NCBI GenBank assembly: GCA_030844895.1
Contig: CM061229.1
Span: 105,212,975 to 105,276,974 of the forward strand
DNA from: Ambrosia x helenae
Taxonomy: Eukaryota; Streptophyta; Magnoliopsida; Asterales; Asteraceae
Length of the DNA: 64,000 bases
Direction of reading: 5' to 3'
Shown here: one piece after another, positions 10,035 through 20,248 of the stretch
How the letters are laid out: each line of letters starts with the position of its first letter
Numbering within the stretch: the stretch's first letter is position 1
Notes under the pieces: model-generated
Databases searched by the model: none
What the model saw: only the letters and a program-made list of their open reading frames with translations
What the model was told of the DNA's origin: nothing
Position numbers and translations under genes: made by a program

Positions 10035-11060
10035 TTAACCAACATTCTCAACAGAAGGATTTGGATTTATATCTCTAAACGATTTACACCACTCAGTCCA
10101 TTCCTTGAACATTTCATACCATTCAATTGCTTCATCACTTCGGGTCTGACGCCAAATGGGGCTTGGTACCGGCATCGGATAGTATCCTGTTAGTATTGCG
10201 TGGATAAAATGGTCTCTATTAATAAATACAAGTGTTATAATTCGATGAGGGCCATGTACTTGTCTTGGACCAACCATTAATGGGAAGAAAGTCTGACTTT
10301 GTGTCGTGATTAACAGGTGAACAATAACTCTAAATCGTTTAGCAATTAGGAGTCCTGACTGAGGTATCTCCATCCAATGCGCTTTAGGTGCTCTTCCTAC
10401 CCCTTTAAAGGTTGTTCTATGAAGTATGCGTTCATACTCTCCATGCAAGTAGAATCTATCAAAATTTTCTTCGGGTCTGACGCCAAATGGGGCTTGGTAC
10501 CGGCATCGGATAGTATCCTGTTAGTATTGCGTGGATAAAATGGTCTCTATTAATAAATACTAGTGTTATAACTCGATGAGGGCCATGTACTTGTCTTGGA
10601 CCAACCATTAATGGGAAGAAAGTCTGACTTTGTGTCGTGATTAACAAGTGAACAATAACTCTAAATCGTTTAGCAATTAGGAGTCCTGACTGACGTATCT
10701 CCATCCAATGCACTTTAGGTGCTCTTCCTACCCCTTTAAAGGTTGTTCTATGAAGTATGCGTTCATACTCTCCATGCAAGTAGAATCTGTCAAAATTTTC
10801 TTCTCAAATATCTTTGTGGCAGACCAGCTCCTCTATAATTTGTTCCTGAATAACATATACTCGTTCTGATCCATCCCTGAACCCACAACTACCGCTCTAT
10901 ACCCACAATGACCATCAGGCTTGACATCCTTTATCCGAGATATGTGTGGGTTAAACATTGTTGGAATATGTGTCCTATATACATTGATATGGTTCATTGT
11001 TTCAGGTTCTTGGATGTTGGGAAAACATGGTCGGCATGTGACTCTGTTTTTTAGAAGCTG
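10035..11060 (-). pseudogene. OTU-like cysteine protease relic carried by MULE, with internal duplication
   Basis: On the minus strand a reading frame from about 11010 gives RIKDVKPDGHCGYRAV (about 10895-10945), the D-G-x-C active-site block of OTU proteases. Lower down, 10459-10779 and 10035-10448 both encode the block beginning HGEYERILHRT and continuing through HWMEI, TFFPLM and the HFIHAIL region, which contains the position of the late catalytic His. A segment of about 325 bases is present twice (10139-10460 and 10473-10795), so the C-terminal half of the domain is duplicated. Frameshifts separate the pieces. OTU domains linked to MULEs are known in plants; here the gene is broken. Confidence 0.7.
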
Positions 11061-11148
11061 ATGAATGACTGTGTCGTAATGCGGACTTCTGGGACTTTAC
11101 GGTGGAACATGTTTCTTTAGATTCCAGTGACGATACATATTAGTTGTG

Positions 11149-11312
11149 TCAAGGATTGTCTTTTTGCTGGCTTAGTGACGGAGCAAAGGAGCTGTGTCGG
11201 GGATCATCGAACTGGCTCAGTGATGATGGAGTGAAGGAGTTGTGTCGGGGATCATCGAACTGGCTCAGTGACGACGGAATGTAGGAGTTGTGCCTGGGAG
11301 GAGCGTACCTGA

Positions 11313-11378
<66 letters not shown>

Positions 11379-11460
11379 GATGATGATGATGGCAGCGGCG
11401 GCGGTGGTGATGATGATGATGCCGGGAACACGATACCTGGTGTTTTCTGATAATGCAACG
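11149..11460. repeat. TAA, ATG and GCG trinucleotide repeats with short direct repeats
   Basis: TAA is repeated about 20 times at 11317-11376, followed by ATG and GCG triplets to about 11420. Upstream, a GGAGTTGTGTCGGGGATCA unit is repeated two to three times. ORFs here (His-rich, poly-Leu, poly-Ile) are read from the simple repeats and are not genes. Confidence 0.8.
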
Positions 11461-13190
11461 GAGTTGTTTCATGCACCATCAGCTTTATCTTTTTCTTCTT
11501 TCTTCCTCCTTTGTTCTTGAACCTTCAATGTTGGCTGGCCATGGGTATTTTGTTGTACACCTAGGGGATTTTTGTTACTTTTTAGTGAGTTCAAGACCGA
11601 CATGACCTTTGACAACATTCTTTTTTTCACCTGTGGGGGTTGAGACATAATTTTCTTTTTCACCTCATTTAATTTTTCATCCAGGTCAATATCTTCACTT
11701 TTGATCTTTGTTGGTCTAAAATCAAGCTTTCGCCTGAATTGGTCTATTGAGTTGAGCGAAATCTAGCTACCTGTTAAAAATGATTAAAAAATGTCAAAAT
11801 TTCAGTGGTACAGACACAATAAGTAAAAATGATTAGTACGTAAACCTTTAGTTAGATATCTTTCGAGGTGACAGGCGCATACTAACTTACAACTCATGTA
11901 AAGTTGGCAACCACATGTTGCATAGAATGACCTCAATTTTTCTAACCGATAAAACGCATTTTCAATGAGGTTAAGAGCATGGTGGCAAGCATTAAGGCGT
12001 AGTTCGTCAAGGAAAGACAGTTGCTTGTGGATGTTCATTATTTTATTTTAGCTTTCTTCAAAAACTTTTCTTTACATGCGATTCTTGTTTTACTACAACA
12101 TCATTGATATACCATACTATTCTGGTCAAGTTATTGTTCATACTTGGAAGGTATCTCTTTAAATCAACATGTTGGCTCTCCACTCTATTTGTTGTAGGTT
12201 GGTGAAAATTTATGGTTCTATTGATCTAGGCAGATACAAATTTCTCATGGTATTGGTCCAGCCATTCATAATACAAATAATCAAAAACATCTAAAAATAT
12301 AAAATAATTGGTCCAGGCACATACAAATTTATCAACTTTTCAAGTTCCTACATAGGTGATCCACCATGTTTCTTTCTAGCATTAATCTTTTGAATAACAT
12401 TGTGTATGTTTTTCAAGACACACATGCTCTCCGGTTACTGTCTCTTTACGGTTTTCCAGATTTTACGCGGCTCCATGTCCAACGCTATCAGCTCCTCCAC
12501 AAATTTAAATTCTTTGGGAGAAAGCCTTATTGCATACGCGTTGCTTTCTAGATATTCAACAATACCATGCTTATGTTTAATGTTCCTCACTTGTACCCTC
12601 CAAGCACCACGCTTCGCTTCATATAACCCGAGCACTAGAAAAGGGCAACAAATTTTTTGGCTGACTGTTCTCCTCTGCGTGGCTATACTTTTATGCTCGC
12701 CACTACGGTTGCATACTAGCCAAACCTTTATGTCCAAATCATCAACTTTTTTGGATCGTCGGGTCACAATGACGTAATCATTATCTTTTCCCCTTTTCTT
12801 AGCCCACGTAACCAAATCTTTTCGCGAAACGAAATCTTGTTTAGTGTCACACGAAACTGGGCTGTTATGTGGTTGGTCGTTTGAAATATGTGAGTAGTGT
12901 ACTTGCTTGTCTGAAACATGTGAGTAGTGGGTTTGTTCTTCTGAAAGTTGCGGGTTTTGTGGTAGCTCGTACGAAGAGTATTGAGGTACGTATGCATATT
13001 CACCACCGTGCTCGTAGTACTTGTTTTTTGCTACATATGAAGGTTCAAAATTGGGTTCATAACACGGCTCATTCAGGTCTGGAAACAATGGTTTTTTGTA
13101 ACCAGACACAACCTCTTGAGAATCAGGAATACCTGCATTGTGAGAATCAAGAATACATAATTCATCGAAAATATTAGACCACCATGACAT
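11460..13190 (-). pseudogene. MULE transposase (FAR1/MURA type), core deleted
   Basis: The frame starts at ATG 13190 (MSWWSNIFDEL). A FAR1-like N-terminal zinc-binding domain follows (about 12435-12840: FVSRKDLVTWAKKRG, VCNRSG, KICCPF, KHKHG). After a break, 12340-12434 still reads like this family. The next recognisable part (12060-12290) is TTNRVESQHVDLKRYL, which in relatives lies after the DDE domain. A SWIM-like zinc finger (CGCQLYMSC to CACHLERY) follows at about 11860-11930, then a Lys-rich tail ending at 11469. About 250 residues of catalytic domain are therefore absent near 12300-12340. The gene cannot encode an active enzyme. Confidence 0.8.
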
Positions 13191-13624
13191 TTTTAAGAAG
13201 AATAAAAAAACTTGGAGAAAGAAGAAGAGAAATGTGAATGATCGTATGTAAACAAAAATGTGAAGAGGAAGAAGAGAAAGAAAAAGAAAAAAGGCCAACA
13301 ATAAAAAGGGCCAGCAATAATTCAACTTCAGACCAATACTTCTCGTATTGGTCAATATTTGGCATATAGGGTACGATGTGGCAGATGCTTTATGTTACAT
13401 CGTATTTGACATCGTACTAATATGCCTCGTATTGACCAATACTAGGCATACCAAGCCAATCATTATGCCTTTCAGTCAGTGCTAGATTGAATGAAAAAGT
13501 TCACGTGAACCTTATATGCCTCGTATTAACCAATACGAGGCATAGAGGGTTTGTTTGTTTTTTGTTTTTTTTTGTTTTTGTCTTTTTGATGTCTGATTTT
13601 TGAGACTTGTGAAATCAGTAAAGC

Positions 13625-13658
13625 AATACTTCTCGTATTGGTCAATACGAGAAGTATT
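13625..13658. repeat. 34-bp imperfect palindrome near right MULE end
   Basis: The arms match fully except for two central bases and share the CGTATTGGTCAATACG core with the palindrome at the left end. Confidence 0.85.
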
Positions 13659-13718
13659 TAGGGTTTCAAATTAATTCTTTTGGGTGTCAAAATATTAGCA
13701 CCCTATCTTAAACAACCT

Positions 13719-14227
13719 CAGTCTCATATGCCCAGTTACCATAGATTGCAATTCAACATACAATGTTGGTTAAGAACGAGTTAGCAACACAAATACACGT
13801 GTACATAATGTGTTCAACCAGTTCAAGAGTTTAACTACTACATTTCTATTTTTCAAATGCTATGCTCTTCTTTACTTATTTTTTAAATATGTTTGAGAAA
13901 TATATGTTGTGAACATGAGCTTGAATTTAGTGAATTGAGTTGCATAGATTGATCAAGGTATGTGTTACACATAGCTTTTTTAATTTTATTTTGTAAGACA
14001 TTTAATTGGTGAAAATTAAGTTCTTTACTTTATAATTTTGATCCACATCTTAAGGGATTCTATTTGACTATGACAAGATGTGTAAGCATCGAAAGGTTCC
14101 ATGTATTGTCCATTGTTCTAAGTTCATGCTAGACAAGTGCCGAGCACACGCTCAATGAGTACAAATCTCAACACAAAAAGACATGTCTCTCTTCTATTAG
14201 TATTCAAGAATCAATCCAGAAAACAAC

Positions 14228-14230
<3 letters not shown>
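13719..14230 (+). repeat. Large direct repeat, copy R1
   Basis: About 510 bases beginning CAGTCTCATATGCCCAG recur at 14916-15416 with few differences (for example an ACGTGTACATAATGTG insertion in R1). Both copies end in an AT microsatellite after AACAACCCATA. No ORF. Confidence 0.85.
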
Positions 14231-14256
<26 letters not shown>

Positions 14257-14263
<7 letters not shown>

Positions 14264-14915
14264 TACTATATAATGGGTTCTAGAGGGATAAAATTGGAAT
14301 TTCACATCAACCTAACAAACTTCATTTAATAAACTCCATTTAATTAATCTTTTAATAAAAGTTCAAATGGAATATGGACAACATTTTTTTATATTGGTAA
14401 CTATTTTTATTTAAAAGTTGTGTGAGATATATTAGACCTATGATTAGAACATTGTCTTTTGCTCAACTTCGGGACTGAATCTTCTTAGCATGTCTATTGG
14501 TTCGCATAAAAAGTAGAGGTTCGTTTGACCATTGCTTGAACCAGTGAGTCGATTAAATGATTGACAACATTAATGAAAAGGTGTAAGCACCTTCTTTGGG
14601 AACCAACATACAGGGAAGATGCAACAATCTGCATAGCAACAGCTGCCATGTTGCTAATTTCACCTACATGTGTAGTTATGCATATTTTTAAATAAACATA
14701 ATAGGGTGTTGTAAATTACTTCTGAATATATATATATATTGTAAACATAACAACATTAGTTTGTATAACGTTACACCAAACGCGTAAAAGGACATTTTTT
14801 TATTTGGGTACAAATTTGAAAATGTAGCGCGATAGAGTTGTATTTAGCGCAATCACTATTCTATGAAACCACTGTTGTTGTATTGTGTCTCCGCCACAAC
14901 GCGCGGGCACAAATA
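14257..14915 (+). mobile_element. Eroded Helitron-like insert
   Basis: The start TACTACTATATAATGGG resembles a Helitron 5' end with lost TC. Near the end, CCGCCACAACGCGCGGG is a decayed GC hairpin like those of the Helitrons ending at 17237 and 30130, but the terminal CTAG is gone. No ORF. Confidence 0.45.
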
Positions 14916-15416
14916 CAGTCTCATATCCCTGTTACCATAGATTGCAATTCAACATACAATGTTGGTTAAGAACGAGTTAGCAACACAAATACAGTTGAAC
15001 AAACCAGTTCAAGAGTTTAACTACTACATTTCTATTTTTCAAATGCTATGCTCTTCTTTACTTATTTTTTAAATATGTTTGAGAAATATATGTTGTGAAC
15101 ATGAGCTTGAATGTAGTGAATTGAGTTGCATAGATTGATCAAAGTATGTGTTACACATAGTTTTTTTAATTTTATTTTGTAAGACATTTAATTGGTGAAA
15201 ATTAAGTTCTTTACTTTATAATTTTGATCCACATCTTAAGGGATTCTATTTGACTATGACAAGATGTGTAAGCATCGAAAGGTTCCATGTATTGTCCATT
15301 GTTCTAAGTTCATGCTAGACAAGTGCCGAGCACACGCTCAATGAGTACAAATCTCAACACAAAAAGACATGTCTCTCTTCTTTTAGTATTCAAGAATCAA
15401 TCCAGAAAACAACCCA
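14916..15416 (+). repeat. Large direct repeat, copy R2
   Basis: Second copy of R1. The AT microsatellite at its end is the insertion site of the Helitron starting at 15435. Confidence 0.85.
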
Positions 15417-15434
15417 TATATATATATATATATA

Positions 15435-17237
15435 TCTATATTATTATCTTATTAAGGAGGAGTGATGGCCAAGATTGTCATTTACATTTCCGTACAACTT
15501 AAAAAGCAACATGTACAACATACTTAAGCAAGAAATTTAAGGGTATTTTGGGTATAATTGTGACTATTAAGACACTTAGAAGGTTAAAATTGTAATTTTA
15601 TCATAACCTCATACTCACAACTTAAAAACTTATTCCAACCTTACCTCATGGTGTATGATTGATCAAAAAACCATTAATGTAATAAATTTCTTAAATGTAA
15701 GAATGTGAAGAGTCTATGAACATCATAAATTATGCCTAGATTTTTTAAATGGCTTGGCTTGGTTGGTTTAAGAAGAAGAAGTTGATTCAATTGGGGAATG
15801 GCAATGAAAGAAAGGATATACCTGAAAAGGAATTGGTAAACCGGAGAGGGGAAGGTCTTTGAGAAGTTCACAGCCTAATCCACTAGCACCTACTACACAT
15901 ATTCTTGAAGAATATACACACATATTCTTGAAGATCGTCCCTCAACTACATAAATAACAATAAGAGAGAGGTTAGCTTATTAGTTTAACTACATAAATAA
16001 TTAATTGATTTAATATAATATTGGTGAATGAATAATTCAACCTTTAGTGGATTTTTTTTTTTTGTTTTTATAGGACCCTAGCCCAATTTATAGCACCTTC
16101 CAATCACCGTCTTAATTCTTTGCTCTTAAAAAAAACCATATCTATATTATCTATATTTAATTTGGAGTTTTTTTTTGTTTTTGCTAATTTTGGTGCATAA
16201 TTTCAAGATGGTTACAAAAAACATGTATGAGGTGCCTTCACAATCAGTATTAACGGATTTACATAAATCAGAATTTCAAGATGGGTGCTAAATTTCAAGA
16301 TGGTTACAAAAAACATGTATGAGGTACTCTTTGACCCGATTTCTAATTTGTTGACTTCTTTTTTTCTTTTACACATTTGATCTCATATCTAAAGCTGCAA
16401 AACTTTTGTTTTTCATGTTTTTATTTAGTTGCTTGCTTTGAAGAAGTTGAGACAAAAAGATAATCAGTCGACAAAAGGAGAAAGAGTTTATTGATCTTAT
16501 TAATGATTTGATAAAATTTGGCATGCGAATGTTGTTGAACTCATGGGTTACTTGTTCTGAGCATGGTCAACGATTATTAATTTACGAGTATTGCGGCGGT
16601 TGGGCCCTCTAGGATGCGTTACACGCGGATGATGATTATAAAAGCAAATTTTCATGAAGTATGCGCATAAGATTGGCAAAGGAATTCTCTTGCAACCAGC
16701 AGGTTTGATACCTAGATTTACTTGCTAATATCATCGTGAATTATTTGATTATTCGTTTGTTGTTCGATTTTTTTATACCTTTTATAGTAGTTGATGATTG
16801 TCTTGTGCTAAGTGATGCTATTAATTTCTATTTTTTGATTCGCCAACCCGGTGTGCATATATTTGTAGTTTCTATAAAATTTAATGAACTCTCACAATCT
16901 CACTTTCATGTGGTGTCTTAGCATAACTACAGTAATCATATTTCCTATTTTCGCTTTTATTATTTGGTGATTTTTATTGGCCATCTGAATCTAAGATGAC
17001 AAAAAAAAGGAACTATGACACCAAGCAGTGGAAATCAATCTCTAGATGATACTAATAGTTTTGCCACTATAATTATCTACAAAGTTTTATTTGGTTTGTT
17101 GTGCTAATATTTTTGATACTATATTTTGTTGAATAAAGTAAAATGTCGTAAACCCGGGTTGTGATTCGTAATCAACATCATAATTGAATATAATATAAAT
17201 CGAGACACCCGCCGCAACGCGCGGGCATTCCTTCTAG
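15435..17237 (+). mobile_element. Non-autonomous Helitron with captured kinase exon
   Basis: It starts TCTATATTATTATC after A/T and ends CTAG before T at 17238. The GC hairpin CCCGCCGCAACGCGCGGG (17208-17225) is 12 bases before the end. These are standard Helitron termini. There is no Rep/helicase ORF. A receptor-kinase exon lies at 16429-16700. Confidence 0.85.
16429..16700 (+). pseudogene. Captured STRUBBELIG-family receptor-kinase exon, broken
   Basis: After an acceptor-like TTATTTAG the sequence reads ALKKLRQKDNQ, then (other frame) KEFIDLIND, then HANVVELMGY at 16522-16551, and after a one-base insertion at 16552 CSEHGQRLLIYEYC. A TAG at 16610-16612 follows, then DALHADDDYKSKFS. These blocks follow the order of the kinase domain in STRUBBELIG-receptor-family kinases, from the VAVKK strand to the loop after the hinge. 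The piece ends near AGCAG/GTTTG, a donor-like site. Two frameshifts and two stops (TAG, TGA) show decay. This is a Helitron gene capture, not a working kinase. Confidence 0.8.
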
Positions 17238-17239
17238 TT

Positions 17240-17720
17240 ACTTTATTAAAGAAACTCGACGGATATAAAAGTAATTTCACTCATATTTTAAGATGGCATG
17301 TGAAGAGTTTCTTGCTTCATACCCAAAATGTTATGAAAATCTTTCCAATGGTACCCTTCCTTGCAAAATCTACTTGTACATTATTATCATAACCCCAATT
17401 TTGTGGATTCAATCTTTCAACCTGAACGACGGCTATGACTTCATTATAACCAATAAACAATATCACTTTAGTAAAGAAACTCGACGGATACAAAGGTAAT
17501 TTTACTCATATTTTAAGATGGGATGTGAAGAGTTTCTTGCTTCACACCCAAAATGTCATGAAAATCTTTCCAATGGTACTCTTCCTTGCAAAATCCACTT
17601 GTACATTATTATCATAACCCTAATTTTGTGGATTCAATGCTTTCATCTTGAATGACGGCTCTTCATGACCCAATGAAAACCGAAAGGCAACTCTTATGAC
17701 TTCATTATAAGTAACGAATA
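17240..17720 (+). repeat. Tandem duplication of a 225-bp unit
   Basis: The unit beginning ACTTTATTAAAGAAACTCGACGG at 17240 recurs at 17465. The second copy carries an extra insert of about 40 bases near 17660. The short ORF at 17293 exists in only one copy and I do not call it a gene. Confidence 0.85.
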
Positions 17721-17819
17721 ATTAAATTCCAAAGTCATGAATTCCAATCGGCCCACCCTAGATTCATCTCAATTTCAAATCCTATATCTCCTACAATATA
17801 TATTATGAACTATACAATC

Positions 17820-18680
17820 TTTGTTGTTCATTTGCGCAAACGGTGAACCAAAAGGAGTGCTTGGGAGCTCTATCACAGGTTAATGTTTTCACCCTTTTAT
17901 GTGGATACGAAGATTAATCCGGTTTGAATATAGTAGGGTCTTATCTCGGTGGTGTGGTGCGATTGGGAGGCTGAAAGAGGGTTCGAAACGCAGGTAATTT
18001 TGTTCTTTATGTGAATCGATATGTATTATTTTAATAAAATGGTTTTTGTGAGTTTGTTATACTCTCTGTTTAAAATTTCACAGTTTTCTCTTTTAATGTT
18101 ATGTTATTGTTCTTCAACATTTGAGTTGGGTAGGTCTTCGTGTGTGTGTGTGTGTGTGTGTGTGTTGTAGACAAAGATGGAAAGTAATTAAACGGGTGTG
18201 TGCTATACATTTATGCCACATATATATGTAATCTGACTTGTAATGAGGGTAAGCATTTTGATACATTGTTCATGGTATGATGGTGATCTTCTGGTTATAC
18301 ATTGTTTAGTATTAAGAGGGAGTGTGTAACGAGCAACACCGTTTGATAACCATGTAGAATTTGGCTCTACTATAATTAAAAGTTTATTCATTATGCTTAG
18401 TTTATCTTGTTTAATTTTAAATTTTGAATTCGTAAAGTAAAGGTCAAGGGCTCATACCGTTATAAATTATTTAATAAGTGGATGGAGAAATGGCCCACTG
18501 TTCATCACTTAACTCAAGCTTCTATGGAGGTAAAAAAAATTCAACTTTTTTCTTATGATGTATATTTTATTATCTGGTTAGGTTATTATAAAGTTTGTCT
18601 GAAAGAGGTTAATGAGATGTGGGCTGGATTGAGTTATTGTAGAATGGCAAGGTTCTTGTTGGAGGTATCAGTTTAATATT
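17820..18680 (+). other. Possible captured gene fragments with splice-like junctions
   Basis: The region contains exon-like pieces bounded by AG and GT: one ending CTATCACAG/GTTAATG (17879), one ending AAACGCAG/GTAATTTT (17994), one ending TCTATGGAG/GTAAAA (18529) and one ending TTGTTGGAG/GTATCAG (18665). The last two read EKWPTVHHLTQASME and KEVNEMWAGLSYCRMARFLLE. I do not recognise the protein. It may be cargo of the Helitron that ends at 30130. The rest, to 19324, is AT-rich with a GT microsatellite near 18144-18164. Confidence 0.35.
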
Positions 18681-19499
18681 CTTAAAATTTATAGTATTTT
18701 TCGGATAATTAGTTTTTAGTGTTTGGATAAACATTTGGGATTCGAATAATAAGTTTCATCATACTATCTTCAATAATTAAAAGGGGTAGACAAGACAAGT
18801 GCTTTATATAAGGGACTTTGAGAAAGTGTAGTATTTGAAGAGCTTATTTTTCTACTATAAGAAGTAGACAATTTTTTTTTTTTAAATAAAATAGGTTGTT
18901 GTTTCGTTGCCTTATTCATTCACCACCACTTAAACACTAAAAGCCACTATCAAGAACCACATAGTCCACCACACCCCAATTTGAAACATATAATGGAATT
19001 ATGGTACTATAGGTCAAGTACTTTTAACTTTTTAAGTAACCAAAGTAGAACATACTTGTAAAAGATTAGAAATAGCAATCCTAAACAAATGAAGGTTAAG
19101 TGATGGTGGCTTGAAGAGGCATATGGACATCATTTATCCGTGTAAGGATTGGTAGTCACCACGAGCAAAAGCAAAATGTTGGAAAAGTGCGTCTTGTTCC
19201 ACTTATTGCCGACCACTAAAAGCATCAAGGACTCCAATAACCTTTATCTCTTTCAATTGACAACGATAATCTATACACCTACGTTAGACGTCTTTTACAC
19301 ACAGATTTGTGTGTGTGTGATAGATGTAACATTACGCATTTAATATTTGTACGTTACATCATCGACATTAATAAAAACGTCAAGTTTCATTTTATACTTC
19401 GCATTATTTATTTTTGTCGCGATTATGGAACCCTAATGCTATATATATTATTATATATGTGTGTTTTGTATAATTATATCAAAAAAATAAAACAAGCCT

Positions 19500-19572
19500 T
19501 GGCCGGGATTCGAACCCGCGCCAAAGGCCGGTCTGATCAAACACACGAGCACAAACCAACTGGGCTAGCCTT
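19500..19572 (-). other. tRNA-like module in LTR, reverse strand (upstream of TATA)
   Basis: On the minus strand TAGCCCAGTTGG (19556-19567) matches a Pol III A box and GGTTCGAATCC (around 19505-19517) a B box. The acceptor arm pairs only partly, so it is not a normal tRNA gene. The 3' LTR copy is at 27182-27254. Confidence 0.6.
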
Positions 19573-20173
19573 CTTTGTTGAAATAACCCGGATACCTTAT
19601 TATCTTATACGCGTGTTTAATCCTCACAGTTGACAAGGAAAGTCAACTGTGGGATTCCTTGTTGATCAATCCTTCGAATTAACGAGTGATTATCCTATAT
19701 TTGGTAAATTCGTGCATTGACCGGCCAAATCCAACACGTTTACACACCAATTACACGTCAATCATTGACTTTTTATTCAATTATACGCGTAACATTCAAT
19801 TGAAAGTCAAACCTTCTAATTAACCCTAACCCTAATCCTCTAGTATAAATAGATGGTCTGCGAGTCTTGGCAAATCGGTCACAAATCTCTCTCAATCTCT
19901 ATTTCACTCTATTATACTCTGATTATTGCAATTTTGTTCGAAGTTTGACTTTCTCCTTGACCCGACTATCATCATCAATACCACACTGTGAGTACGTTTT
20001 CTTTTGTGGGTTTAGTTCATCGGCAATCCAGCAACAATAGCCCTAACATTAATTGGGCTATTGTTGTCTGAATCATTCAATTGGAAATTTAGGGTTCATC
20101 GTGTTATAATTGGGGATAAACTTGATTCGCGTCTGTATATTTATTTAATATGAACCCAGAAACATCACAACCA

Positions 20174-20248
20174 CCGGCCTAGGCCAAGTGGTTGTGACTC
20201 TGGCCCTTCACACAGGTCACCCGGGTTCGAGTCCCGGCTCTGACGGGT
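20174..20248 (+). other. tRNA-like module in LTR, forward strand (downstream of TATA)
   Basis: TAGGCCAAGTGG (20180-20191) fits an A box and GGGTTCGAGTCCC (20223-20235) a B box with a good T-arm. The acceptor stem is absent. It would lie inside the element transcript. The 3' LTR copy is at 27856-27931. Confidence 0.6.

Larger units (their letters stand above)
8163..13702 (-). mobile_element. MULE (Mutator-like element) with transposase and OTU relics
   Basis: Flanking nonamers TTATCTTAA (8154-8162) and CTATCTTAA (13703-13711) match at 8 of 9, the Mutator duplication length. The ends are weak inverted repeats that share GACACCC (8177-8183 and the complement at 13682-13688). Palindromes lie 39 bases inside the left end and 44 bases inside the right end. 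Minus-strand relics of a FAR1/MURA-type transposase and of an OTU protease lie inside. The DDE catalytic core is missing, so it is non-autonomous now. Confidence 0.8.

Noticed and set aside
11252..11479. ORFs with poly-Ile, poly-Leu or His runs
   Set aside because: They are read through TAA/ATG trinucleotide repeats; no coding signal.
13719..15416. R1 and R2 as LTRs of one retrotransposon
   Set aside because: They lack TG/CA ends, primer site and target duplication, and the DNA between them looks like a Helitron remnant.
19500..20248. True tRNA genes
   Set aside because: A and B boxes fit but the acceptor stems do not pair, so I list them only as tRNA-like.
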